Shown here one piece after another: positions 40,667 to 50,337 of a DNA stretch of 64,000 nt (within the stretch, counting starts at the first letter, position 1; each line of letters opens with the position of its first letter). The stretch covers positions 620,001-684,000 of the forward strand of contig NZ_JACSDI010000001.1 in NCBI RefSeq assembly GCF_022410515.1, in the 5' to 3' direction. This DNA is from Shewanella cutis (GTDB lineage Bacteria > Pseudomonadota > Gammaproteobacteria > Enterobacterales > Shewanellaceae). Under the pieces are notes generated by a model. The model was not told where the DNA came from. It did no database searches and was given only the letters and a program-made list of their open reading frames with translations. Made by a program: the position numbers and the translations under genes.

Positions 40667-41782
40667 TTAATGCTGCCGTTGCTGGCTATATGCGTCCTCA
40701 GAAATCTTATGGTATTCACGCACTCCCTGTTCATAAGCATGATAAGCACGGTACACCTTGCCCATCATCGGATCTTGTTCCGCTTGTTCTCCAATCACCT
40801 GATGTGAGATCCGCTCAAGTTCAGTTAACACCGCAAGCGGAAAAGCCCTAAGCTCGACACCTTCTTCTTTAACGAGGGTTTCGAGGGCGGTGACATTGCT
40901 CGTAGTGTATTCATCCAACATATCTTGATTGATAGCACGGGCCGCTGTTTTGACGACAGTTTGCAAATCTTCGGGGAGACTCTCAAAGGCGGCTTTGTTG
41001 ATCAAAAATTCCATATTGGAACCAGGTTCATGCCAACCGGGATAGTAATAATATTTCGCGACTTTATGCAAACCAAAGGCGAGATCGTTAACTGGCCCAA
41101 CCCATTCGGCGGCGTCAAGCGAGCCTGTTTGTAGCGCACTAAACAGTTCTCTGCCAGCCATATTAACAGGCACGGCGCCAACACGCTTAAGTACCTCTCC
41201 GCCCAGCCCTGGCATGCGGATCTTCAGCCCTTTAAAGTCGGCAATCGTATTGATGGGTTTATTAAACCAGCCGCCCATTTGCATGCCTGTATTTCCCCCT
41301 GCTAAGGGAATAATACCAAAGGGGCGATAAACCTCCTCCCACAGCGCCATGCCGCCGCCATAATGCAACCAGCCGTTCATTTCCTGTGCAGTCATTCCAA
41401 ATGGAATCGAAGAAAAAAACTGTGAGGCTGGAGCTTTGCCCTTCCAATAATAGGAAGCTGCGTGGGCCATCTGAATTTTACCTTGGCTAACTCCGTCGAA
41501 TACCGCAAAGGCAGGCATTAATTCCCCCGCGCCGTGCACGGTAATGCGCAATCGACCATGGGACATATCATTAACCAGCGTTGCAAAACGCTCTGGTGCC
41601 ATACCTAAACCGGGGAAATTTTTCGGCCAAGAGGTGGCTAAACGCCATTCAATCACTTGCTTAACGGGAGGAGCATCAGTAATGGACGCTTTAGAAATAG
41701 GTTCAACATGCTGGAACGAGGGATTACAGCCTGTCGCACCAAAAAACAATACCGCAAATAATAGCCCCCCCAAATAACGCAT
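40667..41782 (-). CDS. TRAP-type transporter substrate-binding lipoprotein (TakP-like)
   Basis: A 371-aa protein begun at the ATG at 41782, where an AGGGGAG site lies 8 nt upstream and a lipoprotein signal follows (LLFAVLFFGATGC). The mature part is DctP-like: WRLATSWPKNFPGLG, AASYYWKGKAPASQFF, GLKIRMPGLGGEVLKRVGAVPVN, and LDAAEWVGPVNDLAFGLHK with the Glu-Trp of 2-oxoacid-binding TakP proteins. No DctQ/DctM membrane genes are adjacent, so it may work with a distant permease or act as a sensor. Substrate is inferred to be a monocarboxylate or 2-oxoacid. Confidence 0.87.
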   Translation of the reverse strand: MRYLGGLLFAVLFFGATGCNPSFQHVEPISKASITDAPPVKQVIEWRLATSWPKNFPGLGMAPERFATLVNDMSHGRLRITVHGAGELMPAFAVFDGVSQGKIQMAHAASYYWKGKAPASQFFSSIPFGMTAQEMNGWLHYGGGMALWEEVYRPFGIIPLAGGNTGMQMGGWFNKPINTIADFKGLKIRMPGLGGEVLKRVGAVPVNMAGRELFSALQTGSLDAAEWVGPVNDLAFGLHKVAKYYYYPGWHEPGSNMEFLINKAAFESLPEDLQTVVKTAARAINQDMLDEYTTSNVTALETLVKEEGVELRAFPLAVLTELERISHQVIGEQAEQDPMMGKVYRAYHAYEQGVREYHKISEDAYSQQRQH

Positions 41783-41925
41783 CACCCACTCCCCTGATAA
41801 ATAAACAGTTAACCGCATGAAATTCGCACTCTTTTTATAGATTAATAGGCGCTTAATCGTGCAAATAGAACATATTGTTAACACAGAATATTCGGTAGGG
41901 AAACCCAAGAATGCCTTCAATTTGA

Positions 41926-41971
41926 GTTAAAACAAAAAAGCCACTCTGTTAAAGTGGCTTTTTGTTTTAAC
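41926..41971 (-). terminator. Intrinsic terminator of bolA
   Basis: A long stem, GTTAAAACAAAAA-GCCACT pairing with AGTGGC-TTTTTGTTTTAAC, lies 26 nt past the bolA stop. T-rich on both strands. Confidence 0.85.
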
Positions 41972-41996
41972 TCTGACCCGTCCTAAATCGCGTTAA

Positions 41997-42317
41997 TTAA
42001 CCGCGGCAATTAGGTGTTTTAGGCACTTCGACGTCCGCTGCCCACTCACTTTGTGTAAAGGTATGAATAGATAGCGCATGTACGCCATTAGCTAACTCAT
42101 TAGCTAAACAGTTGTTCACCAAGCGATGACGAGCAAGCAAGCGAAGCCCCTCAAATTCATCGCTGACCACTACAACTTTAAAGTGAGTCTCTGAATTAGG
42201 AGGAACATGATGACGATGGCTTTCATTCAGCACTTCTAAATGCGTTGGTGAGAAGCTCTCAGTTAATTTTTGATTTATGGTCTCAGCCACTGTGCCCTGC
42301 TCTTGGGTATTGGACAT
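41997..42317 (-). CDS. bolA: BolA family protein
   Basis: A 106-aa BolA protein, a partner of monothiol glutaredoxins in iron-sulphur trafficking and a morphology/stress regulator. The family core is visible: LEVLNESHRHHVPPNSETHFKV (with the conserved His), FEGLRLLARHRLVNNCLANE and VHALSIHTFTQSEW, ending PNCRG like E. coli BolA. The ATG at 42317 is preferred to a TTG two codons earlier. Confidence 0.94.
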   Translation of the reverse strand: MSNTQEQGTVAETINQKLTESFSPTHLEVLNESHRHHVPPNSETHFKVVVVSDEFEGLRLLARHRLVNNCLANELANGVHALSIHTFTQSEWAADVEVPKTPNCRG

Positions 42318-42451
42318 ATTCAAATCTCGACATGGGTAAATCCAGTGGCCGCAGAGTACTGCTTCAAGTATAAAAGATCAAATTTCAGCACCTGTTTTGC
42401 AACTCAAAACCCAACAAATCCGACAACATTTTGAACTCAATAACCTTTCAA

Positions 42452-43105
42452 CTACCCATGATAATTAACGATAAGTTGCCTAAATGTGTAGTTCCAACGG
42501 GGCTCTGTGACCTTTAGGCGCTTCGGCACACTGTGCAACCAGTCTCGTTGCATTGGCCAGTGCATAATTACCAAGTCACCACTATGTAAACTAATGCTGT
42601 ATTTCTGCTTGCTATGTTTATGTTTAATCACAAAATCACGAGTCGCGCCTAAGCTGATTGAGGCAATATCACTGCCGTGAGCAATTTCAGGCTCATCATC
42701 GCTGTGAGCGCCCATACAATCTTGACCATCAGCGTAACGGTTAACTAACACGCCATTGCTACCCAGTTCAAAATCCCGTTGTAATTTATCGCGTAATTTT
42801 TGCAAATACTTAGGCCAAGGTAAGGCACGAATAAATAACCCTGAATATAAATAGTCACATCCTAGGTCGCCATACCATACCTGCTGCCGAGGGATAGCAT
42901 GATATCGACCAAACACTTGAATTTGCGGGCGAGTAAATGGGTAAGATTGCGCCTCGTTAATCAACGCATTTTGTTGCGCCTTGCCCAGATACCCCCGCAC
43001 TAAGGTGATGGGCGGCCTAATATCTTGACTCTCAATGATATGCGTCTCATCAGGGGTATCCAAAGGATGAGCCTCAAGTTCGAATCCAAAATCTGCTTGT
43101 TTCAT
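42452..43105 (-). CDS. AlkB-like 2-oxoglutarate/Fe(II) dioxygenase
   Basis: A 217-aa protein of the AlkB fold, closest in layout to ALKBH2/3-like DNA or RNA dealkylases. The iron triad is His134-x-Asp136 (AHSDDEPE) and His191 (DWLHSVPKR); the 2OG-binding Arg lies in PRWNYTFRQ. LVNRYADGQDCMGAHSDDE and ISLGATRDFVIKHK are typical family segments. I prefer the ATG at 43105 (AAGG 7 nt upstream, family length); the frame is open to an ATG at 43219, adding 38 unconserved residues. It is divergent from rlmG. Repair of alkylated bases is the inferred role. Confidence 0.88.
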   Translation of the reverse strand: MKQADFGFELEAHPLDTPDETHIIESQDIRPPITLVRGYLGKAQQNALINEAQSYPFTRPQIQVFGRYHAIPRQQVWYGDLGCDYLYSGLFIRALPWPKYLQKLRDKLQRDFELGSNGVLVNRYADGQDCMGAHSDDEPEIAHGSDIASISLGATRDFVIKHKHSKQKYSISLHSGDLVIMHWPMQRDWLHSVPKRLKVTEPRWNYTFRQLIVNYHG

Positions 43106-43367
43106 ACGCCAACCTTGCACACCACAAGTCTTTCCCCTAGTCGCCAAACGAAACTGATTTTTGTTTTTCGCTTGGGTTTGCACAGCGCCAGTGTACCCAG
43201 TCTCAGTCCAAGGATTCAAATTCGGCCTGTAAACTTAACCGCCACAACATTAGATCAACGGCATGCACAAACCTACACTCGCAAAGGCAAACATCGCAAG
43301 CAGCCATGAAATCTGCGATAATCAGCGCCTTATTTTATTGACACCGTTTTTATTGGCACAACACAAC

Positions 43368-44501
43368 ATGACGACACAATTTTCAGTAGCAGGAATAGAG
43401 CTCGAACTATTTCGCTATCCCGCTTCGCAGGAATCTAATCTTCAAGCGTGGGATGCCGCAGACGAGCATTTAATCAATAGTCTAATTGAAGGTGGGCAAA
43501 TCGCTGTGCCAACAGCCATTATTAACGATAGTTTTGGCGCCTTAAGTTGCGCCCTCTCCCGTATCAATCCCAACTGGCCACTTCGGGTTGAAACCGATGC
43601 CAGAACCAGCTTTTTAGGTACAGAGCAAAATCATCTTCGTAATCAGTTACCCATGAATAACCTACAATGGTTTACCAGTCGCGATACCTTGCCTAAAGAT
43701 GTCGCTTTAGTGTTGATGAAATTACCGAAAAATCTCACCTACTTTGCCCACCAGCTAATGCGTCTGTCACAGGTATTACCCGCTGGCTGTCGTGTCTTAG
43801 TTGGCGCAAAAGCTAAGTCAATCAACGCGAGTTTACTAGCATTATTTGCTAAACACTTAGGGCCTGCGAGCGCCAGCCTTGCTTGGAAGAAGACCCGTGT
43901 GATCACTTGTATTAGTGATGGAAAGCCAAGAACACTGCCAAATGAAATCATTTGGGATATTCCCGAATTCAAACTCCAAATCAGTAATTTAAGCAATGTC
44001 TTTGCCGCTAATAAGCTCGATATCGGCGCACGAATTATGCTCGATAATCTGCCAAAAGGTGAATTTAACACGATTGTCGACCTTGGCTGTGGCAATGGCG
44101 TGCTTGGGCTTCGTGCCGCCCAATTATATCCCAATGCCGATATCCATTTTATCGATGACTCCGAAATGGCTGTTGCCTCGGCAAAAGCCAATTGGACAAC
44201 CAATCAACTCCCCGAAGGTAAGGGACATTTTCATTGGGATGATTGCATGAGCCACTTTCCTGATAATGTAGAGCCTGATTTAGTGCTGTGTAATCCCCCC
44301 TTCCACCAAGGTGAGGCCATTACCGATCATATTGCTTGGCAAATGTTTTTAGACGCCCGTCGTCGGTTAAAAAATGGCGGGATTTTACATATAGTGGGCA
44401 ATCGCCACTTGGCTTACCATGTGAAATTACAACGCTTATTTAAAAACTGCACCACCATTGCCTCTAATGGCAAATTTGTCATCCTGCAAGCTCAAAAATA
44501 A
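43368..44501 (+). CDS. rlmG: 23S rRNA (guanine-1835-N2)-methyltransferase
   Basis: Methylates G1835 of 23S rRNA. The 377 aa, started at the ATG at 43368, match E. coli RlmG in length and in N-terminal wording ([26 protein letters not shown]). The C-terminal methyltransferase domain has [12 protein letters not shown] near 237 (AdoMet) and LCNPPFHQG near 307-315 (catalytic NPPF). The N-terminal half is the degenerate duplicate methylase domain. A frame open 35 codons upstream overlaps the promoter region and is not used. It ends at a terminator. Confidence 0.94.
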   Translation: MTTQFSVAGIELELFRYPASQESNLQAWDAADEHLINSLIEGGQIAVPTAIINDSFGALSCALSRINPNWPLRVETDARTSFLGTEQNHLRNQLPMNNLQWFTSRDTLPKDVALVLMKLPKNLTYFAHQLMRLSQVLPAGCRVLVGAKAKSINASLLALFAKHLGPASASLAWKKTRVITCISDGKPRTLPNEIIWDIPEFKLQISNLSNVFAANKLDIGARIMLDNLPKGEFNTIVDLGCGNGVLGLRAAQLYPNADIHFIDDSEMAVASAKANWTTNQLPEGKGHFHWDDCMSHFPDNVEPDLVLCNPPFHQGEAITDHIAWQMFLDARRRLKNGGILHIVGNRHLAYHVKLQRLFKNCTTIASNGKFVILQAQK

Positions 44502-44522
44502 CCCTTTATACATTGCGAAACT

Positions 44523-44546
44523 AGCGCTAGCGAATAGCGCTTTTTT
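44523..44546 (+). terminator. Intrinsic terminator of rlmG
   Basis: AGCGCTA pairs with TAGCGCT around GCGAA, followed by TTTTT on the plus strand. Confidence 0.85.
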
Positions 44547-44711
44547 GCGAACGGTCCCATATGCCCATCATCAGAATTTTCCGAACATCGGCTTTTAACT
44601 AGCCGACACCACAAGTTGTCAGTACAATCCGCTACAGCAAATGCATAGAATTTAGCAGCTTAGATTTTTATGCCCCCAATGCATTATGGATAGCGTATTT
44701 AGGATACAGAT

Positions 44712-47700
44712 ATGCCGTTAAAGGATGACGTAGACCAACTCAAAGCGGAATTGGCACAATTAACGTTGCAGCACCTCTCGCAGCAAACGTCATTTAGCCG
44801 CCAACTGGCTGAATTTTCAGCCAAACTCGATACTTTAAGCATAAGGCTTGAACAGCAAGATAACGGCGCAAATCCAACGAATATTGCAATGGAAATTGCC
44901 GCAGTTGAGCCATCCCCCATTGCGATCTCAGTTGACCATCGCACGATGGAGAGTGATGTCGCCAAGCAGTCAGAAGCGGTTTCACATTCTATTCAGCCAC
45001 AAGTAACCTCCCCTTGGCAGGATGATCCTTGGCTGCGCCCCAGTGAGCAACATTCCAATGCCGACTCACAGCAAGCGACTGACCATGAGCTAACAAAGCA
45101 GGTGCGGGCGGAACTAGGCGCTCAAGCAACAAACCAAGTAGAAGCGCAAGTGGAAGCCTTTTTATCCCAAGGCGTTGCCGCAATAATGGCTCCATTTGTA
45201 GCCATTAAGGAACAGGTAAAAGGCTTCTATCAACACTATCAAGCCAAAGGCTTGGGTCCAGTGTTTTTAATGACTGTCGCCGGCATAATTACCCTCACTC
45301 TAGGTTTTGGTTATCTACTGCAATATTCCATCAATCATTGGTTTTCCGAACTCGGTAAAGCATTACTCGGTTTTGGCTGTGCTAATGCGATAATCGCTGG
45401 CGGCATTTTTATCCGTCAAAAACGCCAAGGCATGGCCGATTTTGGCTCAGGTATCGTCGGATTAGGGCTGATCTTAAATTACCTGTGCGCCTATTTTATT
45501 GGCCCCTATTTTGAGATTATCCCCAACAGCGCCAGCTTCATTCTATTGCAATTGATAACCTTAGCGGGCTACGGCCTATCGATGCGTCTCGATGCCAAAG
45601 TCATTGCTATCATCGCCTTAATCGGTGGTTCAACAGCACCTATGATGCTGTTATCCCAAAGCTATGCGCCGCTATTATATATCCCCTATTTACTGCTGAT
45701 AGGTACTGGGGCATTGGCCCAAAGCCGCAAATTGCAGTGGCCAATACTGCTTGAAATGACCGCCTTATTACATATCGCTTGTATTGAAGCCTTCAGCTAT
45801 TTTGTCGATTTACCACTCCATCAATGGGACAGTACTGCAGTGCTCGCCGTTGTCAGTATTAACGCCCTATTTTATCTCTATGGAATAGTTGGACTTATCT
45901 TTAGCTCATCAACAACACTCAGCCATAGGGCGTTGGCACTGCCGATTGCGTTATTGGCTTTTGTGCTGTTTGAACTCACGCAATTTACTGAGTTTGCAGG
46001 AGAAATATTTATCGTCAATGCGCTGGTGTGCGCAGGACTATACCTCAAGCTAAAAAATCGACTCGATAAATCCCAAAGTAGCCTCTTACTGATGTTTGGC
46101 GCAAGCTTTGCTGCCTTTGCGGCACTTTATCTGTTAAGCCATGATTTCTTAGGATTAGTATTGCTACTCGAGGCAATATTACTGTTGTGGATTGGCCTCA
46201 AAGAAAAACTGATTTCAGTACGGGCAGAAGCCTATGTCTTGCTAGTGATGGGACTGGCGCTCAATGTTTATGGCCTGCTCTCGGGCTTAACGTTACTCGA
46301 ACAGGCCACTTTATCCCCTGTGGGGGCCCTTGGCTTCCCCCTTATCGCATTAGCCTTAAGTGCTGGCGGATTGTTCTTTACGATCAATCAACTAACAAAT
46401 AATGAATTAATACTTTCCAAGTTAGAAGGACAACTCAGCTATCTACTAAAAGAAATCTTGAGTGGCTTTTATGTCGCGACCCTATTGGTTGCGGCTTATC
46501 TTATCAGCAGCGATTACTACCTCGCCATTGTGCCACTCCTTAGCCTGTTACTCTTGTATTTAAGTAGCAAAGACAAACTAATGGCCAGTGAGTTTGCAGC
46601 TTGGCTATTGCTGCTGCCATTGTTATTTGCCGTAATCGAAGGCATTACTCTCTCCGGCAGTATGAGTTTTAGAGCGCAGCCGATGATGGCCAAACTGGCA
46701 CGAATTGAACTATTCGCCGCCCTATTATTAACCCATTATTGGTATCGCAAATACTATCCCACATCCCTATTTGCCCAAGCTGCCAAGCAGATACAAATTG
46801 GCTGCTATCTTCTTTTACCACTGCTTTTATTGCCAAAAGTCATCCGCAATTACTGGGAGTTTACCGCAGCTGCACTCTGGTTTAGTGGCTTGTTTAGCCT
46901 TGGCTTAGCCTATGTGATCAAACATAAAGCCCTTAAGATTGAAGCTAAAATTCTAACTTGGCTTGCCGTACTCACCACAGCGAGCTTATGCCTGTTTGAA
47001 ATCTGGCAAGGGCTTATCGCGCTGCTGATTGGAACACTTGTTATGGGATTTGTGCTCATCCGATATCGCAAACTCCCAGAGGAATGGCGCCAGCTGTTAA
47101 CGCTTCAATGGCAACTTAGCCCCTATTATTTTGCGCTGGTATTAGCCGTTCTTGTGTATGGATTAAATCACATTGATGTAGTGGCTTGGTCGATGACAGC
47201 TTTAGCCCTCAGCGGCTACTTTGCACTATTGATCCAAAGACAGGCTAAACATACTGGCCCCCAAACGGGCTTACTAGCCCACATTGCCAACGAGATTCAA
47301 GCTGCTATTCGACCAAGCTACAGTCTTGCCTACGGTCTTTGTCTTGGCTTGGCTCTGCTACCTATCCTGCTGCATTTTGAGATATCGCTGAGAGTAGATT
47401 TGAATAACGCGTTACTGATCCTCTGCGAATTTACCGCCTTAGCATTGCTTGCCACGCTGATATTACGCCGCGGCGTTGCTATCCGTTTACATCGACGCTT
47501 CTTACCGCTGCAATGGTTGAAATGGGGTTGGCATGGGTTACTTGCGCTCAGCTATCTCACCTGGAGTTATGTATTTGATAACATGATTGCCGCGCCGCTC
47601 AGTGCGATTTTATTAGTGGTGCATGGCAGTGTATTGATGTTTATCAGCTTAAAACCCCAACATGCGGATATGATCCGACTCGCCGCAGGGCTCTTTACCT

Positions 47701-47849
47701 TAGCCACGCTCAAGGTGTTATTACTGGATATGGCGTCCTTCGAACTGGTGCAAAAAGTGATCGCCTTTATGTTAATTGGAGTCATTTTACTGACCGTATC
47801 TTACTTTTATCAAAAGGCGCGTAATCGCCAACAACAAGCAACTTCGTGA
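44712..47849 (+). CDS. DUF2339 family large polytopic membrane protein
   Basis: A 1045-aa protein. Residues 1-45 form a coiled-coil-like helix (KDDVDQLKAELAQLTLQHLSQQ), followed by a polar, low-complexity linker to about residue 170. The rest is 25 or more hydrophobic segments. The first membrane block, GPVFLMTVAGIITLTLGFGYLLQYSI and FGSGIVGLGLILNYLCAYF, is typical of the DUF2339 family; the C-terminus reads LLLDMASFELVQKVIAFMLIGVILL, also family-typical. Function is unknown. It is monocistronic and convergent with metY. Confidence 0.85.
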   Translation: MPLKDDVDQLKAELAQLTLQHLSQQTSFSRQLAEFSAKLDTLSIRLEQQDNGANPTNIAMEIAAVEPSPIAISVDHRTMESDVAKQSEAVSHSIQPQVTSPWQDDPWLRPSEQHSNADSQQATDHELTKQVRAELGAQATNQVEAQVEAFLSQGVAAIMAPFVAIKEQVKGFYQHYQAKGLGPVFLMTVAGIITLTLGFGYLLQYSINHWFSELGKALLGFGCANAIIAGGIFIRQKRQGMADFGSGIVGLGLILNYLCAYFIGPYFEIIPNSASFILLQLITLAGYGLSMRLDAKVIAIIALIGGSTAPMMLLSQSYAPLLYIPYLLLIGTGALAQSRKLQWPILLEMTALLHIACIEAFSYFVDLPLHQWDSTAVLAVVSINALFYLYGIVGLIFSSSTTLSHRALALPIALLAFVLFELTQFTEFAGEIFIVNALVCAGLYLKLKNRLDKSQSSLLLMFGASFAAFAALYLLSHDFLGLVLLLEAILLLWIGLKEKLISVRAEAYVLLVMGLALNVYGLLSGLTLLEQATLSPVGALGFPLIALALSAGGLFFTINQLTNNELILSKLEGQLSYLLKEILSGFYVATLLVAAYLISSDYYLAIVPLLSLLLLYLSSKDKLMASEFAAWLLLLPLLFAVIEGITLSGSMSFRAQPMMAKLARIELFAALLLTHYWYRKYYPTSLFAQAAKQIQIGCYLLLPLLLLPKVIRNYWEFTAAALWFSGLFSLGLAYVIKHKALKIEAKILTWLAVLTTASLCLFEIWQGLIALLIGTLVMGFVLIRYRKLPEEWRQLLTLQWQLSPYYFALVLAVLVYGLNHIDVVAWSMTALALSGYFALLIQRQAKHTGPQTGLLAHIANEIQAAIRPSYSLAYGLCLGLALLPILLHFEISLRVDLNNALLILCEFTALALLATLILRRGVAIRLHRRFLPLQWLKWGWHGLLALSYLTWSYVFDNMIAAPLSAILLVVHGSVLMFISLKPQHADMIRLAAGLFTLATLKVLLLDMASFELVQKVIAFMLIGVILLTVSYFYQKARNRQQQATS

Positions 47850-47871
47850 GTGATGTTTATCGTTCACACGC

Positions 47872-47899
47872 AAAAGGCCGCTCATGTTAGCGGCCTTTT
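47872..47899. terminator. Bidirectional terminator between the DUF2339 gene and metY
   Basis: AAAAGGCCGCT pairs with AGCGGCCTTTT around a 6-nt loop between convergent genes. Confidence 0.88.
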
Positions 47900-47935
47900 C
47901 ATGCACAAGTGATGATTACAAAGAGGATAAAACGC

Positions 47936-49228
47936 TTACACCAAGGCTTTTTCCAGCGCCTGCGACACATCGGCGATGATATCGTCGATATGTTCAATGC
48001 CGACGGAAATACGGATCAGATCTTCAGACACCCCAGCTCTAGCAAGTTCATTCGCATCGAGCTGTCTGTGGGTGGTGCTAGCAGGATGACAAGCTAGCGA
48101 TTTAGCATCACCGATGTTCACTAAACGCAAAATCATCTTCAGGGCGTCGATAAACTTGCCACCAGCAATTTTCCCTTCCTCAGGTGTAGCAGCTTTAATG
48201 CCAAAACTGATGATCCCAGACGCTTTACCGCCAGTGATTTTTTCGCAATTCTCACGGAAAGGGCTACTTGGTAGCGCGCCATAATTAACCCAACTTACCG
48301 AAGGATGCAGTATCAAATACTCGGCTAACGCGAGCGCATTAGCACAGTGACGTTCCATACGCAGACTTAGCGTTTCAAGTCCTTGTAACAACAGGAATGC
48401 ACTATGGGGTGAAAGTGCTGCCCCCGTATTACGCAGCGGCACCACACGACAACGTCCAATAAAGGCCGCTGGGCCAAAGGCTTCGGTGTAGACCACGCCA
48501 TGGTAGGAAGGATCGGCTTGATTTAGCAGCGAAAAACGTTCTTTATTCGCCACCCAATCGAATTTACCCGAATCGATAATGATCCCGCCTATGGTTGTAC
48601 CATGGCCACCAATGTATTTAGTCAGAGAGTGAATAACGATATCGGCACCATGCTCAAAGGGACGGCACAACACAGGGGTCGCCACGGTATTATCCACAAT
48701 CAGCGGCACCCCATGTTTATGGGCAATATCGGCTAAACGTTTAAGGTCGACGATATTGCCAGCGGGGTTGCCGATTGACTCACAAAATAAGGCCTTAGTC
48801 TTGGCATCGATTAGGGCTTCGAGCTCTTCAAAATCATCAAAGGCCGCCATGCGCACTTCCACACCTTGGCGTGGCAGCGTATGGGCAAACAGATTGTAAG
48901 TGCCGCCATAAAGCTGGCTGGTACTAACAATATTATCCCCGACTTGGGTTAACGCTTGAATCGCATAGGTGATAGCCGCCATTCCCGAAGCTACAGCAAG
49001 CGCGCCTATACCACCTTCAATGGCGGCGAGTCGTTGCTCTAATACGCTAGTGGTTGGGTTCATAATCCGTGTATAAATATTGCCAGCGACTTTTAAATCA
49101 AATAGATCGGCACCATGTTGAGTATCATCGAAGGTGTAAGAAGTGGTTTGATAAATTGGTACGGCTGCTGCCTTCGTCGTCGCCTCTGATTCATATCCGT
49201 GGTGTAACGCCAGTGATTCAAGTTTCAT
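47936..49228 (-). CDS. metY: O-acetylhomoserine sulfhydrylase
   Basis: PLP enzyme that makes homocysteine (or methionine) from O-acetyl- or O-succinylhomoserine and sulfide. The 430 aa fit the long O-acetylhomoserine sulfhydrylase branch rather than MetB/MetC. The PLP Lys204 is in HSLTKYIGGHG, with YGGTYNLF near 107 and PLIVDNTVATP near 175. AGGGGA precedes the ATG. MetJ-like boxes upstream fit methionine repression. It is monocistronic. Confidence 0.92.
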   Translation of the reverse strand: MKLESLALHHGYESEATTKAAAVPIYQTTSYTFDDTQHGADLFDLKVAGNIYTRIMNPTTSVLEQRLAAIEGGIGALAVASGMAAITYAIQALTQVGDNIVSTSQLYGGTYNLFAHTLPRQGVEVRMAAFDDFEELEALIDAKTKALFCESIGNPAGNIVDLKRLADIAHKHGVPLIVDNTVATPVLCRPFEHGADIVIHSLTKYIGGHGTTIGGIIIDSGKFDWVANKERFSLLNQADPSYHGVVYTEAFGPAAFIGRCRVVPLRNTGAALSPHSAFLLLQGLETLSLRMERHCANALALAEYLILHPSVSWVNYGALPSSPFRENCEKITGGKASGIISFGIKAATPEEGKIAGGKFIDALKMILRLVNIGDAKSLACHPASTTHRQLDANELARAGVSEDLIRISVGIEHIDDIIADVSQALEKALV

Positions 49229-49344
49229 CTTTTCTTCCCCTGTTAATTCCTCAACAATCGCGATAAATGCAATATAGGTTTAGCCTTGTGCAGATGGATA
49301 CTAAAACCGCACAATAATTGTGCCCTGCGCTCAAGCTAACAGAT

Positions 49345-49360
49345 GGCCATCTGGAAGTCT
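49345..49360 (-). promoter_or_regulatory. Candidate MetJ operator of metY
   Basis: Two adjacent 8-bp boxes on the minus strand, AGACTTCC and AGATGGCC, match the met-box AGACGTCT at 6/8 and 5/8 positions. They lie about 115-130 nt upstream of metY. The match is moderate. Confidence 0.45.
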
Positions 49361-49595
49361 AAGAGTTTTTTATGGCCAGCATTTCCGGAGGAAAAACAGC
49401 TATACGTAACGCCCCCTCGACAGAAAAATAAGTTTTTATGGCTTTAAATTTCTATTTTTCTTTTATTAATGAGGAATCACTTCTAGGCTTGCTTTATTTT
49501 TTTAGTTGGCCTATGGTATGGGAAATTAATTAGTGATTAGTCATCAGTCCACCGATGATTAATTTAATCTTAATCTGATATGGAGATGTAGCACT

Positions 49596-49706
49596 GTGTT
49601 AAAAAATGCATTTTCATCACTCACATTTAAGTCAACCTCTTTCATGCTAAATGTTTCTCGTTATTTAGCCAGCGTTGTGCGCCTCTCACTTAAATTTCCA
49701 GTTTAA
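49596..49706 (+). CDS. Candidate 36-aa small protein followed by a hairpin
   Basis: GTG at 49596 to TAA at 49706 encodes 36 aa, LKNAFSSLTFKSTSF and then MLNVSRYLASVVRLSLKFPV after the initiator. GGAG lies 11 nt upstream, a loose spacing. The C-terminal half is amphipathic and basic and could associate with membranes. A 9-bp hairpin (GCCGAGTGC/GCACTCGGC, 49707-49729) begins directly after the stop codon. I recognise no family; coding status is uncertain. Confidence 0.35.
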   Translation: MLKNAFSSLTFKSTSFMLNVSRYLASVVRLSLKFPV

Positions 49707-49729
49707 GCCGAGTGCCAATCGCACTCGGC
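49707..49729 (+). terminator. Hairpin after the 36-codon ORF
   Basis: GCCGAGTGC pairs perfectly with GCACTCGGC around CAATC. The following sequence is AACCCACACCCTTTATTTTT, so the T-run is delayed and classical termination is doubtful. Confidence 0.45.
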
Positions 49730-49815
49730 AACCCACACCCTTTATTTTTATAAATTTTTAGCATCGAACCTGTGTTTAATGCTATAGCTGTATTCTAGTT
49801 AAAACTGGGGTTACC

Positions 49816-50202
49816 ATGTTTTATTCTTTTTTTAATAATCTATTTCAGTCTTTTATATTAAAAACTGAAACCTATTACTTACAAAATAGTTTTAATGCCT
49901 CACTGCGTCCAACCTCGTTAGCAGCCGTGATTGCGAAACTGGATCAACTAAAAAGTGATGATATTGTAGAAAAAGTTACAGTAGGGCGAGAAGTTGTACT
50001 GGTAAATCAACAGGATCAGCAGGAATACCGCGTTGAGTTGGTTTACCCGCCGAGACACAAGCCTAGGGCTGGGCGCTACTCTGTAATTTCCGATCTAGGA
50101 GTGAGCTTACTTGGGCGCTCTAAAGGTGAATATGCTGAGGTAAATATTTTAGGCAAACCAGTGCTTTTTATGGTGAAGGATATTGCCCTTAGCAAAAAAT
50201 AA
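49816..50202 (+). CDS. GreA/GreB C-terminal domain protein (Rnk-like)
   Basis: A 128-aa protein whose second half (residues 48-122) has the GreA/GreB C-terminal fold: VTVGREVVLVNQQDQQEYRVELVYPP and GRYSVISDLGVSLLGRSKGEYAEV. It lacks the long antiparallel coiled coil of Gre factors, as does Rnk (regulator of nucleoside diphosphate kinase), and probably binds RNA polymerase near the secondary channel. GGGG precedes the ATG at 5-nt spacing. No neighbours clearly share an operon. Confidence 0.82.
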   Translation: MFYSFFNNLFQSFILKTETYYLQNSFNASLRPTSLAAVIAKLDQLKSDDIVEKVTVGREVVLVNQQDQQEYRVELVYPPRHKPRAGRYSVISDLGVSLLGRSKGEYAEVNILGKPVLFMVKDIALSKK

Positions 50203-50337
50203 TAACCTAAATGAATAACACCTAAAACGACACTATATAAAATAAAGCATGTTCAAATTTCAGTGGCAGCATGCTTTTAGGTCGCTATTTGCGGCGGCAT
50301 CTAGCATAGGCATAAGGATATATTGGAGGATACGACT

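Noticed and set aside
43739..44203. 154-codon ORF antisense to rlmG
   Set aside because: It overlaps the conserved methyltransferase domain on the other strand and has no RBS or recognisable family.
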